The position numbers and the translations under genes are program-made. 8,848 nt of DNA from Bacteroidetes bacterium HGW-Bacteroidetes-12 (GTDB taxonomy: Bacteria > Bacteroidota > Bacteroidia > Flavobacteriales_E > Vicingaceae), in contig PHDR01000091.1 of the NCBI GenBank assembly GCA_002841035.1, positions 1 through 8,848 of the forward strand. Direction: 5' to 3'. Under the pieces are notes generated by a model. It worked only from the letters and a program-made list of their open reading frames with translations. It was not told the origin of the DNA and did no database searches. Positions 1 through 7,195 of this stretch are shown piece after piece; the stretch's first letter is position 1; the number at the start of each line of letters is the position of its first letter.

Positions 1-519
1 GCTCACGAAATAGACTTTACTACAGCATCTACATCTACAACACCTCAAACCAGTTTTACCCAACGAATAGATAATATTGGTAGAGAATGGAAAAAATTTA
101 GCTCAAGCACTGGCTGGGTAGTATATGATAGTATTGCTTATTTTCTATACGATAACGACAGCTCATTTTACAGAATCGTGTTTACTGGTTTTGGTGGTTT
201 AGCTAATGGTAAGACTTACTTCACAAAAGAGCTTATTAACACAACTAGTATTGGAGAAAAAACTAATGATAGTAAAATTGCTCTTTATCCAAATCCTGCT
301 AAAAACAATTTAACATTGCTACTTAACCACAATAAAGCAGAATTATTAAACATAGCAATTTATAATCTTTCAGGAAAACTTATACTTGAACAACAAGTAA
401 GAAGTGAACAAGGAACACAGCAATACAATTTTAATGTTGCTGATTTAGATGTTGGTTTCTATGTTATTTCCATTAAATCTAAAGGATTTTACGTTACTCA
501 AAAATTTGTTAAACAATAA
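1..519 (+). CDS. T9SS-secreted HmuY-like protein, C-terminal part (5' end outside window)
   Basis: The reading frame is open from base 1, so the start lies upstream; 172 residues are visible. A GTG at 178 could be read as a start, but it would cut through a conserved segment and is unlikely. Visible residues 23-75 resemble the C-terminal end of the HmuY-like lipoprotein two genes downstream: AYFLYDNDSSFYRIVFTGF here matches SYIIKTTQGLFYKIRFIDF there without gaps, and both have an upstream IG-x-(D/E)-W-K segment. Residues from about 92 to 172 form a T9SS type A sorting domain, with the YPNPAKN start, a central IYNLSGK strand and a GFYVISIKS...KFVKQ end. That domain directs export across the outer membrane and is normally removed on surface attachment. 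By family knowledge HmuY proteins bind haem outside the cell and pass it to a HmuR receptor, which is the next gene (3-base gap). The haem-binding part is mostly missing from view, so HmuY membership is an inference; the sorting domain is clear. Confidence 0.8.
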   Translation, partial: AHEIDFTTASTSTTPQTSFTQRIDNIGREWKKFSSSTGWVVYDSIAYFLYDNDSSFYRIVFTGFGGLANGKTYFTKELINTTSIGEKTNDSKIALYPNPAKNNLTLLLNHNKAELLNIAIYNLSGKLILEQQVRSEQGTQQYNFNVADLDVGFYVISIKSKGFYVTQKFVKQ

Positions 520-522
520 ATT

Positions 523-2739
523 ATGAACAACAGGAGTAAAATAGTACTTTTAATGATGTTTGTTTTTATACAAACCCAAGTATTTTTTGCTCAATCCAAA
601 ATTAAAATTGTTGATGAAAGCACCAATGAAGCTATTTTTTTAGCACACGTCAAGTTCTCCAACCTTAAAACAAATGAGTTTAAATGGACAATTTCTGATG
701 AACAAGGCGTTGCTCTAAATCCGTACAATGACTCCACACAAGTTGACATTTCGTTTACAGGATATGAAAAGAAAACAATGCTTATAAAAGGCAACGAAAC
801 ACTAACCGTTAAATTAAAATCGACAAGTTTTGGATTAAAAGAATTAGTTGTTACAGCCAACTTTGTTCCCATACAACTCAATGAATCTGTTTACAAAATT
901 GAAACTATTCGCGAAGAAAAAATAATTTCAAAAGGAGCTTCCAATCTTAGAGAAATATTAAATACAGAACTTAATTTCAGAACCAACAACGGACATGTTA
1001 ACGAAACAGCCATAAACCTAAACGGATTATCAGGCAATCATGTTAAATTTATGATTGATGGAGTTCCTGTAGAAGGCAGATTAAGTGGAAACATTGATGT
1101 TTCGCAAATTAACATGAATGATGTTGAGAAAATTGAAATTATAGATGGACCAACTTCAGTAGCTTACGGAACAAATGCTCTAGGAGGCACTATTAATATT
1201 ATTACAAAAAAAACTCAATCAAAGAAATTGAATATTCAGGCAAAAAGTTATTACGAAAGCATTGGTCAATATAATTTTAACACAAGCATCGGTTTCAAAC
1301 ATAAAAAAAATACATACAAGATTTCGGGCGGAAGAAATTTTTTCGATGGTTTTGCTAACCCCGACACCAGTCGTTTTAAAACATGGAAACCCAGAGAGCA
1401 ATATATTGGTTCGTTTACACTAAACAGAACCATTAAACATTTAAAATTCTCTTATATTTTAGATGCTTTTACTGAAACCATGACAGATAGAGGATTACCT
1501 CGATTTCCTTACAACATTTCAGCTTTCGATACTTACAACAAAACACAACGAATAAACAATAAAATATTGTTAAATGGCAGAATATCTCCTACAAATTACA
1601 TTGACATAACGCTGGCTCACTCCTATTTTAAACGAACAAGAAATATTTATTTTAAAGATTTAACTACCTTAGAACAATTCGTAACAGAAAGTGATAGCGA
1701 CCAAGATACTACTGTTTTTAATTCTTACTTGGCAAGAACTGTATTTATCAAAAAAAAGGATAGTTTAAGGTGGAACTACAGCATCGGAACTGAATTGAAA
1801 TACGATAAAATAGAAGCCTTGAGGGTAGAAAATAAAATACAAAATATTGGAGATTATGCTCTTTTTGCAAGTTTAGATTATAAACTAATGAAATTAACAA
1901 TAAGACCATCAGTTAGATACAGTTATAACACAAGCTATTCATCTCCCATAGTTCCTTCTGTTAATTTATTATATGCTGCAAACGAAAACCTTCAATTTAG
2001 AACTTCTTTTGCAAAAGGTTTTAGAGCTCCCGATTTAAAAGAATTATATTTAGAATTTCATTTTAATTCTAGTATTAATTTATGGGGAAACCCCAATTTG
2101 AAAGCCGAAAATTCAGATCATATTAATGTTTCGATGGATTGGAATAAAAAAATTAAACACTATTCCTTTAAAATCTCTCCAAAACTTTATTATTCTAAAA
2201 TAAATAACCTCATCAGTTTGGTTAAAATTTCTGATGTTGATTGGAAATACAACAATGTTGATTTCTTAACTACTTATGGAGGAGCCTTAAACATCCAAAA
2301 TCAATACAAGAATATCAACCTTGCAGCAGGTATAAATTATTTTGGAAATTATAACTCCATGTTTGACAACACCAACCTCACCAATTCTTATTTTTACACT
2401 ACAGACTTAAACACCTCATTAAGCTATAAAATAGACAGTTTAGCCATGAGTATAAATTTAACTTATAAATATACTGGTAAAATAAAAAATCTTTATTTAC
2501 TTGATAATAATGAAGTTGCAACAAGCTTTGTAGGGAACTTTAGTACTTTTGATGCTAGTATAGTAAAGTACTTTTATAATCGTAAAATTAACGCAGTTTT
2601 GGGTGTGAAAAACATTTTTAATGTTACTCAAGTTGATATGGTTGGCGATGTGTATGGCGTTTCCAATCAAAGCAATGCAACATCACTAAATGTGCTGTGG
2701 GGAAGAAGTTTTTTTGTTGCACTTAACTTTAATTTTTAA
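523..2739 (+). CDS. HmuR-like TonB-dependent outer-membrane receptor, probably for haem
   Basis: A complete 738-residue TonB-dependent receptor. A signal peptide covers about residues 1-24 (hydrophobic core, ending FFAQS). Residues 26-100 form a carboxypeptidase-regulatory-like beta domain typical of Bacteroidota receptors, followed by a TonB-box-like KELVVTA at 106-112. The plug spans about 116-228, with the MIDGVPVEG segment and IEIIDGPTSVAYGTNALGG. The remainder is the barrel, ending in Phe as outer-membrane proteins usually do. FRAP lies at 500-503 and NPNL at 523-526, with His513 between them. This arrangement is known from haem receptors such as HmuR/HemR, where the intervening histidine takes part in haem transfer, though FRAP/NPNL-like segments also occur in other Bacteroidota receptors. 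HmuY-like genes on both sides favour haem as the substrate. The ATG follows the previous stop by 3 bases, and the stop codon directly abuts the next ATG, suggesting translational coupling. The receptor class is certain; the ligand is inferred. Confidence 0.9.
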   Translation: MNNRSKIVLLMMFVFIQTQVFFAQSKIKIVDESTNEAIFLAHVKFSNLKTNEFKWTISDEQGVALNPYNDSTQVDISFTGYEKKTMLIKGNETLTVKLKSTSFGLKELVVTANFVPIQLNESVYKIETIREEKIISKGASNLREILNTELNFRTNNGHVNETAINLNGLSGNHVKFMIDGVPVEGRLSGNIDVSQINMNDVEKIEIIDGPTSVAYGTNALGGTINIITKKTQSKKLNIQAKSYYESIGQYNFNTSIGFKHKKNTYKISGGRNFFDGFANPDTSRFKTWKPREQYIGSFTLNRTIKHLKFSYILDAFTETMTDRGLPRFPYNISAFDTYNKTQRINNKILLNGRISPTNYIDITLAHSYFKRTRNIYFKDLTTLEQFVTESDSDQDTTVFNSYLARTVFIKKKDSLRWNYSIGTELKYDKIEALRVENKIQNIGDYALFASLDYKLMKLTIRPSVRYSYNTSYSSPIVPSVNLLYAANENLQFRTSFAKGFRAPDLKELYLEFHFNSSINLWGNPNLKAENSDHINVSMDWNKKIKHYSFKISPKLYYSKINNLISLVKISDVDWKYNNVDFLTTYGGALNIQNQYKNINLAAGINYFGNYNSMFDNTNLTNSYFYTTDLNTSLSYKIDSLAMSINLTYKYTGKIKNLYLLDNNEVATSFVGNFSTFDASIVKYFYNRKINAVLGVKNIFNVTQVDMVGDVYGVSNQSNATSLNVLWGRSFFVALNFNF

Positions 2740-3711
2740 ATGAAAAGACATTTTTTATATTATCTGATATTTATTTTAACACTTAGCTCGTGTTTAAAAG
2801 AAGAAACTCCTATTCCAATGCCTCTACCAGGTAATGTTGAAACTGTACAAATTAAAATCGGATTTCCATACCTCAATCAAGTATATTATGATTGTGAAAC
2901 CAATAAAGTGATAAGCACAAACACCAAATACGATTGGGATATGGCTTTTGAATGTAGCGAAAACGGTTATCATGTATTAGTAAATAATGCACTAGGAATG
3001 TTGGTTGCTAATCAAGGAACTGTCGATTTTACAAGCGTAAATTCAACATCTGGAGCTTTTTGGCTATGGGACGCTCCTTCTGGAAATTTAGATTCGACTG
3101 CTATTGGTAATTGGAAAAACACCAATAATGTGTATATTATTGATAGGCAATATGACGACAATGGAAATCACCAAGGATATAAAAAAATACAATTTATTTC
3201 AGTAAACAATCTCGAATTTACTTTTAAATATGCCAATTTAGATGGCACCAACGAAATAACCTATTCCATTCAAAAAAATAGTAGCAGAAACTTTATTCAT
3301 TTTAGTTTTAAAAACAACGGTGAAACAAAATTGCTAGAGCCTGAAAAAAATTCGTGGGATTTATTGTTTACCAACCACCACCACAAATTTGACAATTTAC
3401 CCCTGCCCTTTGTTTTAACCCAAGTTTTAACTAATAAACACAATGGAGTTGTGGTTGCTGAAGATAACAACACTAATTTTTTTAATATTACGCTAAAAGA
3501 CACAATCAACTATACCTTCTCAAATTATTGGAATGAAATTGGGCACGATTGGAAGATAAGAAATAGCCAGGATAATTCATTTACAATTGATGCAAACAAG
3601 AGCTACATCATAAAAACAACCCAAGGTTTGTTCTATAAAATCAGGTTTATTGATTTTTATAACAACATCGGAGAAAAAGGCTATCCTACTTTTGAAATTC
3701 AGCGGCTCTAA
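2740..3711 (+). CDS. HmuY-family lipoprotein with two tandem HmuY-like modules
   Basis: A 323-residue predicted lipoprotein: hydrophobic signal followed by lipobox LSSC with the lipidated Cys at 18. Two modules of the same build follow. Module 1 (about 36-156) has YDWDMAF at 64-70 and a late NVYIIDRQ...YKKIQFISV strand pair. Module 2 (about 184-308) has SWDLLF at 205-210 and KSYIIKTTQGLFYKIRFIDF. The W-D-x-x-F signature and the closing YxIxF strand are HmuY-family hallmarks as I know them. Histidines at 213-215 and 234 in module 2 are candidate haem ligands; HmuY of Porphyromonas gingivalis uses two histidines, but I cannot align them with certainty. The ATG starts immediately after the receptor's stop codon, so the two are probably translationally coupled. 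It likely sits on the outer membrane and feeds haem to the receptor. A different metalloporphyrin or a structural role cannot be excluded. Confidence 0.75.
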   Translation: MKRHFLYYLIFILTLSSCLKEETPIPMPLPGNVETVQIKIGFPYLNQVYYDCETNKVISTNTKYDWDMAFECSENGYHVLVNNALGMLVANQGTVDFTSVNSTSGAFWLWDAPSGNLDSTAIGNWKNTNNVYIIDRQYDDNGNHQGYKKIQFISVNNLEFTFKYANLDGTNEITYSIQKNSSRNFIHFSFKNNGETKLLEPEKNSWDLLFTNHHHKFDNLPLPFVLTQVLTNKHNGVVVAEDNNTNFFNITLKDTINYTFSNYWNEIGHDWKIRNSQDNSFTIDANKSYIIKTTQGLFYKIRFIDFYNNIGEKGYPTFEIQRL

Positions 3712-3714
3712 AAC

Positions 3715-4152
3715 ATGAATATGAATAAGTTAAGCTATGTGTTTTTATTTTTTTTAGCTTCAATTTCTTGTGATTCAGAAAATAAAAAAATAGAACAATC
3801 TATCTATGGAATAGGCTCTTTTAAAAAATTAGAACTCAACCCTATTAATGATTCCATTATGAGAATTGGAATGGAAACTTTCAAACTAAAATGTGCTTCC
3901 TGTCATACTATGGAATATAAGAATTTAGGTCCAGATTTAAGTGATATTCTTTCAAGAAGACAGCCAGAATGGGTGATGAACTACCTACTAAATCATCAAG
4001 AAATGCTAAAAAAAGACAGTATTACTATAAAAACAAATCTAAAGTTTGAAAAAAATTGCACCATTAAATTAAACAACGAAGACGAAGCTCTTGCCTTATT
4101 AGAGTATTTTAGAATTTACCAAATTTGGCTACACGAGTTTAATGCTAAATAA
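3715..4152 (+). CDS. Small c-type cytochrome, probable lipoprotein
   Basis: A 145-residue protein with a hydrophobic N-terminus ending in a lipobox-like SISC (Cys19), so it is probably anchored to a membrane facing the periplasm. It has a single CASCH haem-attachment motif at 60-64, within a segment that reads KLKCASCHTMEYKNLGPDL, typical of class I cytochromes c. A following RRQPEWVMNYLLNHQEM and a late LLEYFR helix complete the fold. In related Bacteroidota cytochromes, as I recall them, an axial Met lies about 17 residues before the end of that last helix; here the matching place seems to be Cys115 (KNCTIKL), while Met97 is the other candidate. The start at 3715 follows the upstream stop by 3 bases; an ATG at 3721 is an equally possible start. 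As the fourth gene of the haem-uptake operon, it may carry electrons to a periplasmic reductase or help reduce imported haem iron. The role is inferred; the cytochrome c identity is clear. Confidence 0.85.
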   Translation: MNMNKLSYVFLFFLASISCDSENKKIEQSIYGIGSFKKLELNPINDSIMRIGMETFKLKCASCHTMEYKNLGPDLSDILSRRQPEWVMNYLLNHQEMLKKDSITIKTNLKFEKNCTIKLNNEDEALALLEYFRIYQIWLHEFNAK

Positions 4153-4156
4153 AGCC

Positions 4157-4720
4157 TCAACCTTCTATCTTGTTTTTGTATAAAATCTCATTTAATTTAA
4201 AATCATGCGATTCGATAGGAACTTTAGCCACTCGTTGAAAAGGGTAAAAGATTCCAATTTTATAAGCATCAGGGTGGTTTACCAAAAAATTATCATAATA
4301 ACCTCCCCCATAACCCAACCGATAATTTTCATCATCAAAAGCCAAACCTGGAACAATAATTAAATCAAATGAAGCTTTATATTCAGTTGGATTTGATGGA
4401 TGTGTAGTTCCAAAAACTCCTTTTTCAATAGTTTCTAAAGAGCTTAAAATTCTATTTTCTAATTTTCGTTTGGGCAGTGTTTTTGGAGCAACAATGGTTA
4501 TGTTTTTTTCTAACAAATTTGTTAAAAGAGGCGTAATATCAATTTCTTTTCCCATAGGCAAATAAGCATGAATTACATTGCATTTTTTTTTCAAGATAAG
4601 ATGTTCTAATTCCTCACAAATCCATAAATCATAGGCTTTTTTATCCTTAACATCTATTTTGGCTCGTTGAATGAGCATCTCTTTACGAAGCGTTTTCTTT
4701 TGGTTTTCAATAGTTATCAT
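4157..4720 (-). CDS. 5-formyltetrahydrofolate cyclo-ligase (5,10-methenyl-THF synthetase)
   Basis: A 187-residue member of the MTHFS family (the family of E. coli YgfA/Fau). It converts 5-formyltetrahydrofolate and ATP to 5,10-methenyltetrahydrofolate, returning a stored folate form to one-carbon metabolism in the cytoplasm. The diagnostic C-terminal signature is plain: GLAFD at 125-129 followed by RLGYGGGYYD at 134-143. The N-terminal K-K-x-x-R segment (residues 8-12) and YLPMGKEID at 53-61 fit the nucleotide and folate sites. The length is normal for the family. The start ATG at 4720 lies 36 bases after the stop of the MIP18-type gene, a longer gap than those inside the upstream group, and a TACTTTTG element lies in that gap. 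It may therefore be transcribed separately. Its end is 4 bases from the stop of the convergent cytochrome gene. It has no obvious functional tie to the stress genes upstream. Confidence 0.95.
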   Translation of the reverse strand: MITIENQKKTLRKEMLIQRAKIDVKDKKAYDLWICEELEHLILKKKCNVIHAYLPMGKEIDITPLLTNLLEKNITIVAPKTLPKRKLENRILSSLETIEKGVFGTTHPSNPTEYKASFDLIIVPGLAFDDENYRLGYGGGYYDNFLVNHPDAYKIGIFYPFQRVAKVPIESHDFKLNEILYKNKIEG

Positions 4721-4743
4721 TTTTTTATTAATTTAGGATGAAA

Positions 4744-4751
4744 CAAAAGTA
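4744..4751 (-). promoter_or_regulatory. Possible -7 promoter element for the cyclo-ligase gene
   Basis: Read on the minus strand this is TACTTTTG, an exact match to the TAnnTTTG -7 element known for Bacteroidota. It would place the transcription start about 15-20 bases before the ATG at 4720. I see no TTG at the usual distance of about 19-21 bases upstream; the nearest, in GCGTTGGG, is only 14 bases away. The match is short and the region is AT-rich, so chance is possible. Confidence 0.35.
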
Positions 4752-4756
4752 TTTTT

Positions 4757-5086
4757 TTATCTTCCCAACGCTTCTTTTCCTTTTTCTGTTAAGTTTTCGA
4801 GCGACCACGCTGGTTCCCAAACCAACTGAATTTCTACTTTACATTCAGGATAATTTGCTTCAACTAATTTAGTAATATCCTCTGTAATCATATCTCCCAT
4901 TGGGCAGCCGGGAGAAGTTAATGTTAAATCAATATCTATTACATTTTCGGGCGTATTTAACCAAACGCCATAAACCAGCCCTAAATCAACGATGTTTACC
5001 ATTAATTCAGGATCTATCACTCCTTTGAGTAAATTGAAAATTTTTTCTTCTTCAGGATTCATTGTTGGGTTGTTTATTGTTGACAT
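4757..5086 (-). CDS. MIP18/PaaD-type metal-sulfur cluster assembly factor (DUF59)
   Basis: A 109-residue single-domain protein of the MIP18/PaaD/SufT-related family, whose members help assemble or deliver iron-sulfur clusters to target proteins in the cytoplasm. The visible signatures are VIDPELMVNIVDLGLVYG at 23-40 (the DPE and DLGLVY segments), TLTSPGCPMGD at 55-65 with the conserved Cys61, and VWEPAW at 89-94. The length is usual for the stand-alone form. The ATG at 5086 is 2 bases after the upstream stop codon; an ATG at 5062 (MNPEEEK) is an alternative that would drop eight poorly conserved residues. Its place behind a RIC protein, a hemerythrin and a DUF2249 protein suggests a role in restoring clusters damaged by NO or oxygen rather than the phenylacetate pathway, as no other paa gene is near. 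Family identity is firm; the specific client is unknown. Confidence 0.92.
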   Translation of the reverse strand: MSTINNPTMNPEEEKIFNLLKGVIDPELMVNIVDLGLVYGVWLNTPENVIDIDLTLTSPGCPMGDMITEDITKLVEANYPECKVEIQLVWEPAWSLENLTEKGKEALGR

Positions 5087-5088
5087 GA

Positions 5089-6369
5089 TTATTCTATGTT
5101 TTTTGGTTGATGAAAAATTATTTTTAACATATTGATGTTGTAGAGCATTACCGATAAAAACAAGATAACTCCACTAAGTTGAATTAAAAACGTATAAGTA
5201 CTGATTATTCCTATTAAAAAAACAACAATTCCTAAGGCAAAAAGCCACAACTGTGCAACAGCTATTTTTTCGTTGTAAAGGTCTTTGGGTAAAGGTAATT
5301 TCAATTTACCAATTTTACCTCGATATACTTTAAGCCAAACAATAAAGGGCAATGTTTTGTAGGTTTGTCCCATTATTAAGGATGTTATAAATCCTATCAT
5401 CAAAATGCTACCGTAAGCCAACATAAATGGCAATGAAAAAGCCGTGAATAGGCTAAAATTTGGCAAGAGCATTAAAATTAGCAAACAAGGAATAAGTAAA
5501 AGTAAAAATGAAAAAGCCGACTGTTTCATGCCTATATCGAGTTGCTTTTTAATTCTTTTTTGATAGGCTTCGACTAAAAATGATAAATAGCTAAAAATTC
5601 CGATTAAACCAATAAAAACACTTGTTGTTACGCCCCATTTCATTCCTAAAAACAGCGAAATAATTCCAATTATTAATCCAAAATTAATGAGGTAAAATGC
5701 CACATTTAGTTTTTTAGTATTCAGGTTGTGAGCCACCATAAACATGGGTATTAATCGGCTGCTCACCCCAATTATTAGCTGAAGAAACCAACCAACAATT
5801 CCTGCATGTGCATGGAGTTTTAATAATTCCAGATGTGAAGGTTTTAAAAAAGGATAACTAAAATTGATGGCAAGTGTTAATCCTGCCAAAACGGTAAAAA
5901 GTAACCAAATTACTGCTGAAACAATAAATGTGCGTTCTATGCTTTTTTTTGTTGATTTATAAATTGTAGTTAAAATATTGATTGTAAATGAAATAACTGC
6001 TACCACAATTAGTCCTCCGGCAGTAAACATAAGTGTTCCGAAGGCTAAATTCCAGAAAGAAAAGGCTAAAAGAAGTGTTCCTAAACCAAGTAACACAAAA
6101 GAAAAAACGGCTAATTTTTCACTATGTAATTTAACTTCTACAATAACAGGAATAAGCTGATATAATGCACCAAAAATCACCATAGTTATCCAACCCAACG
6201 CTAATAAATGTGTGATGGAAAGTAAAACAGGATTAAAAAAATGTTGTGTAAAAGCTTCTGAATTAAAAGTAATAAGTAGTGTTACAACCAACCAAACTAA
6301 ACCTCCAAACACAAAATGAGGAATAACAACTTTGGGCGATGGTGCATTTTGACTACCTATCGGATTCAT
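5089..6369 (-). CDS. 12-helix membrane protein resembling haem-copper oxidase subunit I or NnrS
   Basis: A 426-residue polytopic inner-membrane protein with about 12 hydrophobic helices (roughly 15-37, 46-76, 85-106, 110-137, 145-170, 182-213, 219-241, 246-268, 285-303, 310-338, 370-391, 393-419). The pattern H-x4-G-W-x6-G-x4-L-I-P occurs at 54-74 and again at 188-208 with identical spacing. A third degenerate copy lies at 321-341 (S-x4-G-F-x6-G-x4-T-L-P). The copies are 134 and 133 residues apart, so the protein is built from three four-helix units. Haem-copper oxidase subunit I also has 12 helices in pseudo-threefold order with ligands on helices II, VI, VII and X. Here histidines fall on helices II (54) and VI (186, 188), but none is on VII or X, so a normal oxidase site is not expected. 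Such proteins occur beside NO-stress genes in Bacteroidota; haem binding or NO sensing is possible but unproven. The ATG follows the DUF2249 stop by 1 base. Confidence 0.75.
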   Translation of the reverse strand: MNPIGSQNAPSPKVVIPHFVFGGLVWLVVTLLITFNSEAFTQHFFNPVLLSITHLLALGWITMVIFGALYQLIPVIVEVKLHSEKLAVFSFVLLGLGTLLLAFSFWNLAFGTLMFTAGGLIVVAVISFTINILTTIYKSTKKSIERTFIVSAVIWLLFTVLAGLTLAINFSYPFLKPSHLELLKLHAHAGIVGWFLQLIIGVSSRLIPMFMVAHNLNTKKLNVAFYLINFGLIIGIISLFLGMKWGVTTSVFIGLIGIFSYLSFLVEAYQKRIKKQLDIGMKQSAFSFLLLLIPCLLILMLLPNFSLFTAFSLPFMLAYGSILMIGFITSLIMGQTYKTLPFIVWLKVYRGKIGKLKLPLPKDLYNEKIAVAQLWLFALGIVVFLIGIISTYTFLIQLSGVILFLSVMLYNINMLKIIFHQPKNIE

Positions 6370-6370
6370 T

Positions 6371-7195
6371 TTATTGACAAATTAACAGTTTAACATTTTC
6401 ATCATCTATTTCTGCAATGTAAGTTTTGAAATTACGCTGAGCCAATTCGGGCAACAAATATTGTGGAATTTTTTTATGATGTACATACAGCACATCACCT
6501 TGTTTTAGTTCTTCTAATTTATTTAAAATGGTAACCATAGGTAAAGGCATCTCTAAATCTCGCACATCAACTTCGTGAATTTCTTTTTGACATTTTGCTT
6601 TTTCACTTTCCAGTTCTTCCAGTGTAACTTTAAAAACTAAATTAGTGGTAGTTATTGGTTTAGCAGCTTCATCAGATTTAAAAAAGTACGTATAAATAAC
6701 TTCTCCTTCGTTTTTCACCATACTCACATATCCCTTTGAATTAATTATTTTTATCAATGGAGTCGGTTCAAATGTGTTAATAATTTCCAATACATATCCA
6801 TCTTGAAGCGTTTTTAAAGCTCCCATAATTTCTTTAAAAGGATCATTTCCTTGAGCCAAAGCAGGTCGAACATCCAATGAGGTTACTTTTCCTGATGCAA
6901 TTACTGTTACAATTTCTTGATTTTCATTCGTATTCATTGCTATATCTTTTTTTGGTGGTTCGGATGTATATTTTTCTATTTCAAAACCAATTTCTTCTAA
7001 TTTATTAAAAAATACCGCTACTTCACATTTTCCAATTCGGGCAGCATCTGCAATGGTTACTCTTGATGCTAATATTTTACGCAACAGTGGATTTCGCAGT
7101 TTTTTAAAATGAGCGTTGATAGAAACTATGGCTTCTATGGTTGCTTCATTTTCTTTAATTAATTCCGAAATTTTTGTGTTTTTATTAATTTTCAT
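6371..7195 (-). CDS. DUF1858-DUF2249-DUF2249 protein
   Basis: A 274-residue cytoplasmic protein with three domains. Residues 1-75 match DUF1858, the helical domain also seen with hybrid-cluster and RIC-type proteins: ISELIKENEATIEAIV, KLRNPLLRK, then TIADAARIG. Residues 105-175 form a first DUF2249 domain (LDVRPALAQGNDPFKEIMGAL, then EPTPL). Residues 207-274 form a second one (EVDVRDLEMPLPMVTILNKL, ending in YIAEIDDENVKLLIC). DUF2249 resembles the TusA fold; its chemistry is unsettled. I chose the ATG at 7195 because it overlaps the hemerythrin stop in an ATGA, a classic coupled junction. An upstream start at 7228 in the same frame would overlap the hemerythrin gene by 37 bases and add 11 unconserved residues. 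The stop is 1 base before the next ATG. The neighbours tie it to NO or redox stress; by analogy with related clusters it may act with RIC or hemerythrin, but no biochemical role can be read from the sequence. Confidence 0.88.
   Translation of the reverse strand: MKINKNTKISELIKENEATIEAIVSINAHFKKLRNPLLRKILASRVTIADAARIGKCEVAVFFNKLEEIGFEIEKYTSEPPKKDIAMNTNENQEIVTVIASGKVTSLDVRPALAQGNDPFKEIMGALKTLQDGYVLEIINTFEPTPLIKIINSKGYVSMVKNEGEVIYTYFFKSDEAAKPITTTNLVFKVTLEELESEKAKCQKEIHEVDVRDLEMPLPMVTILNKLEELKQGDVLYVHHKKIPQYLLPELAQRNFKTYIAEIDDENVKLLICQ

Noticed and set aside
178..519. Reading the first gene as a complete 113-residue protein starting at GTG 178
   Set aside because: The frame is open to base 1 and a HmuY-like segment runs across position 178, so it is a truncated view of a longer gene.
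591..881. Open frame of 96 codons on the minus strand
   Set aside because: It lies wholly antisense to the signal and regulatory-like domain of the TonB-dependent receptor and its protein has no recognisable feature.
1219..1401. Open frame of 60 codons on the minus strand
   Set aside because: Antisense to the receptor's early barrel; short, with no family resemblance.
3297..3509. Open frame of 70 codons on the minus strand
   Set aside because: Antisense to module 2 of the HmuY-family lipoprotein, which is well supported.
5978..6160. Open frame of 60 codons on the plus strand
   Set aside because: Antisense to the 12-helix membrane protein; its composition is what a complement of a hydrophobic gene gives.
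5089..6369. Functional terminal oxidase or NO reductase catalytic subunit
   Set aside because: The His pair expected on helix VII and the histidines on helix X are missing, so a normal haem-copper active site cannot be built.
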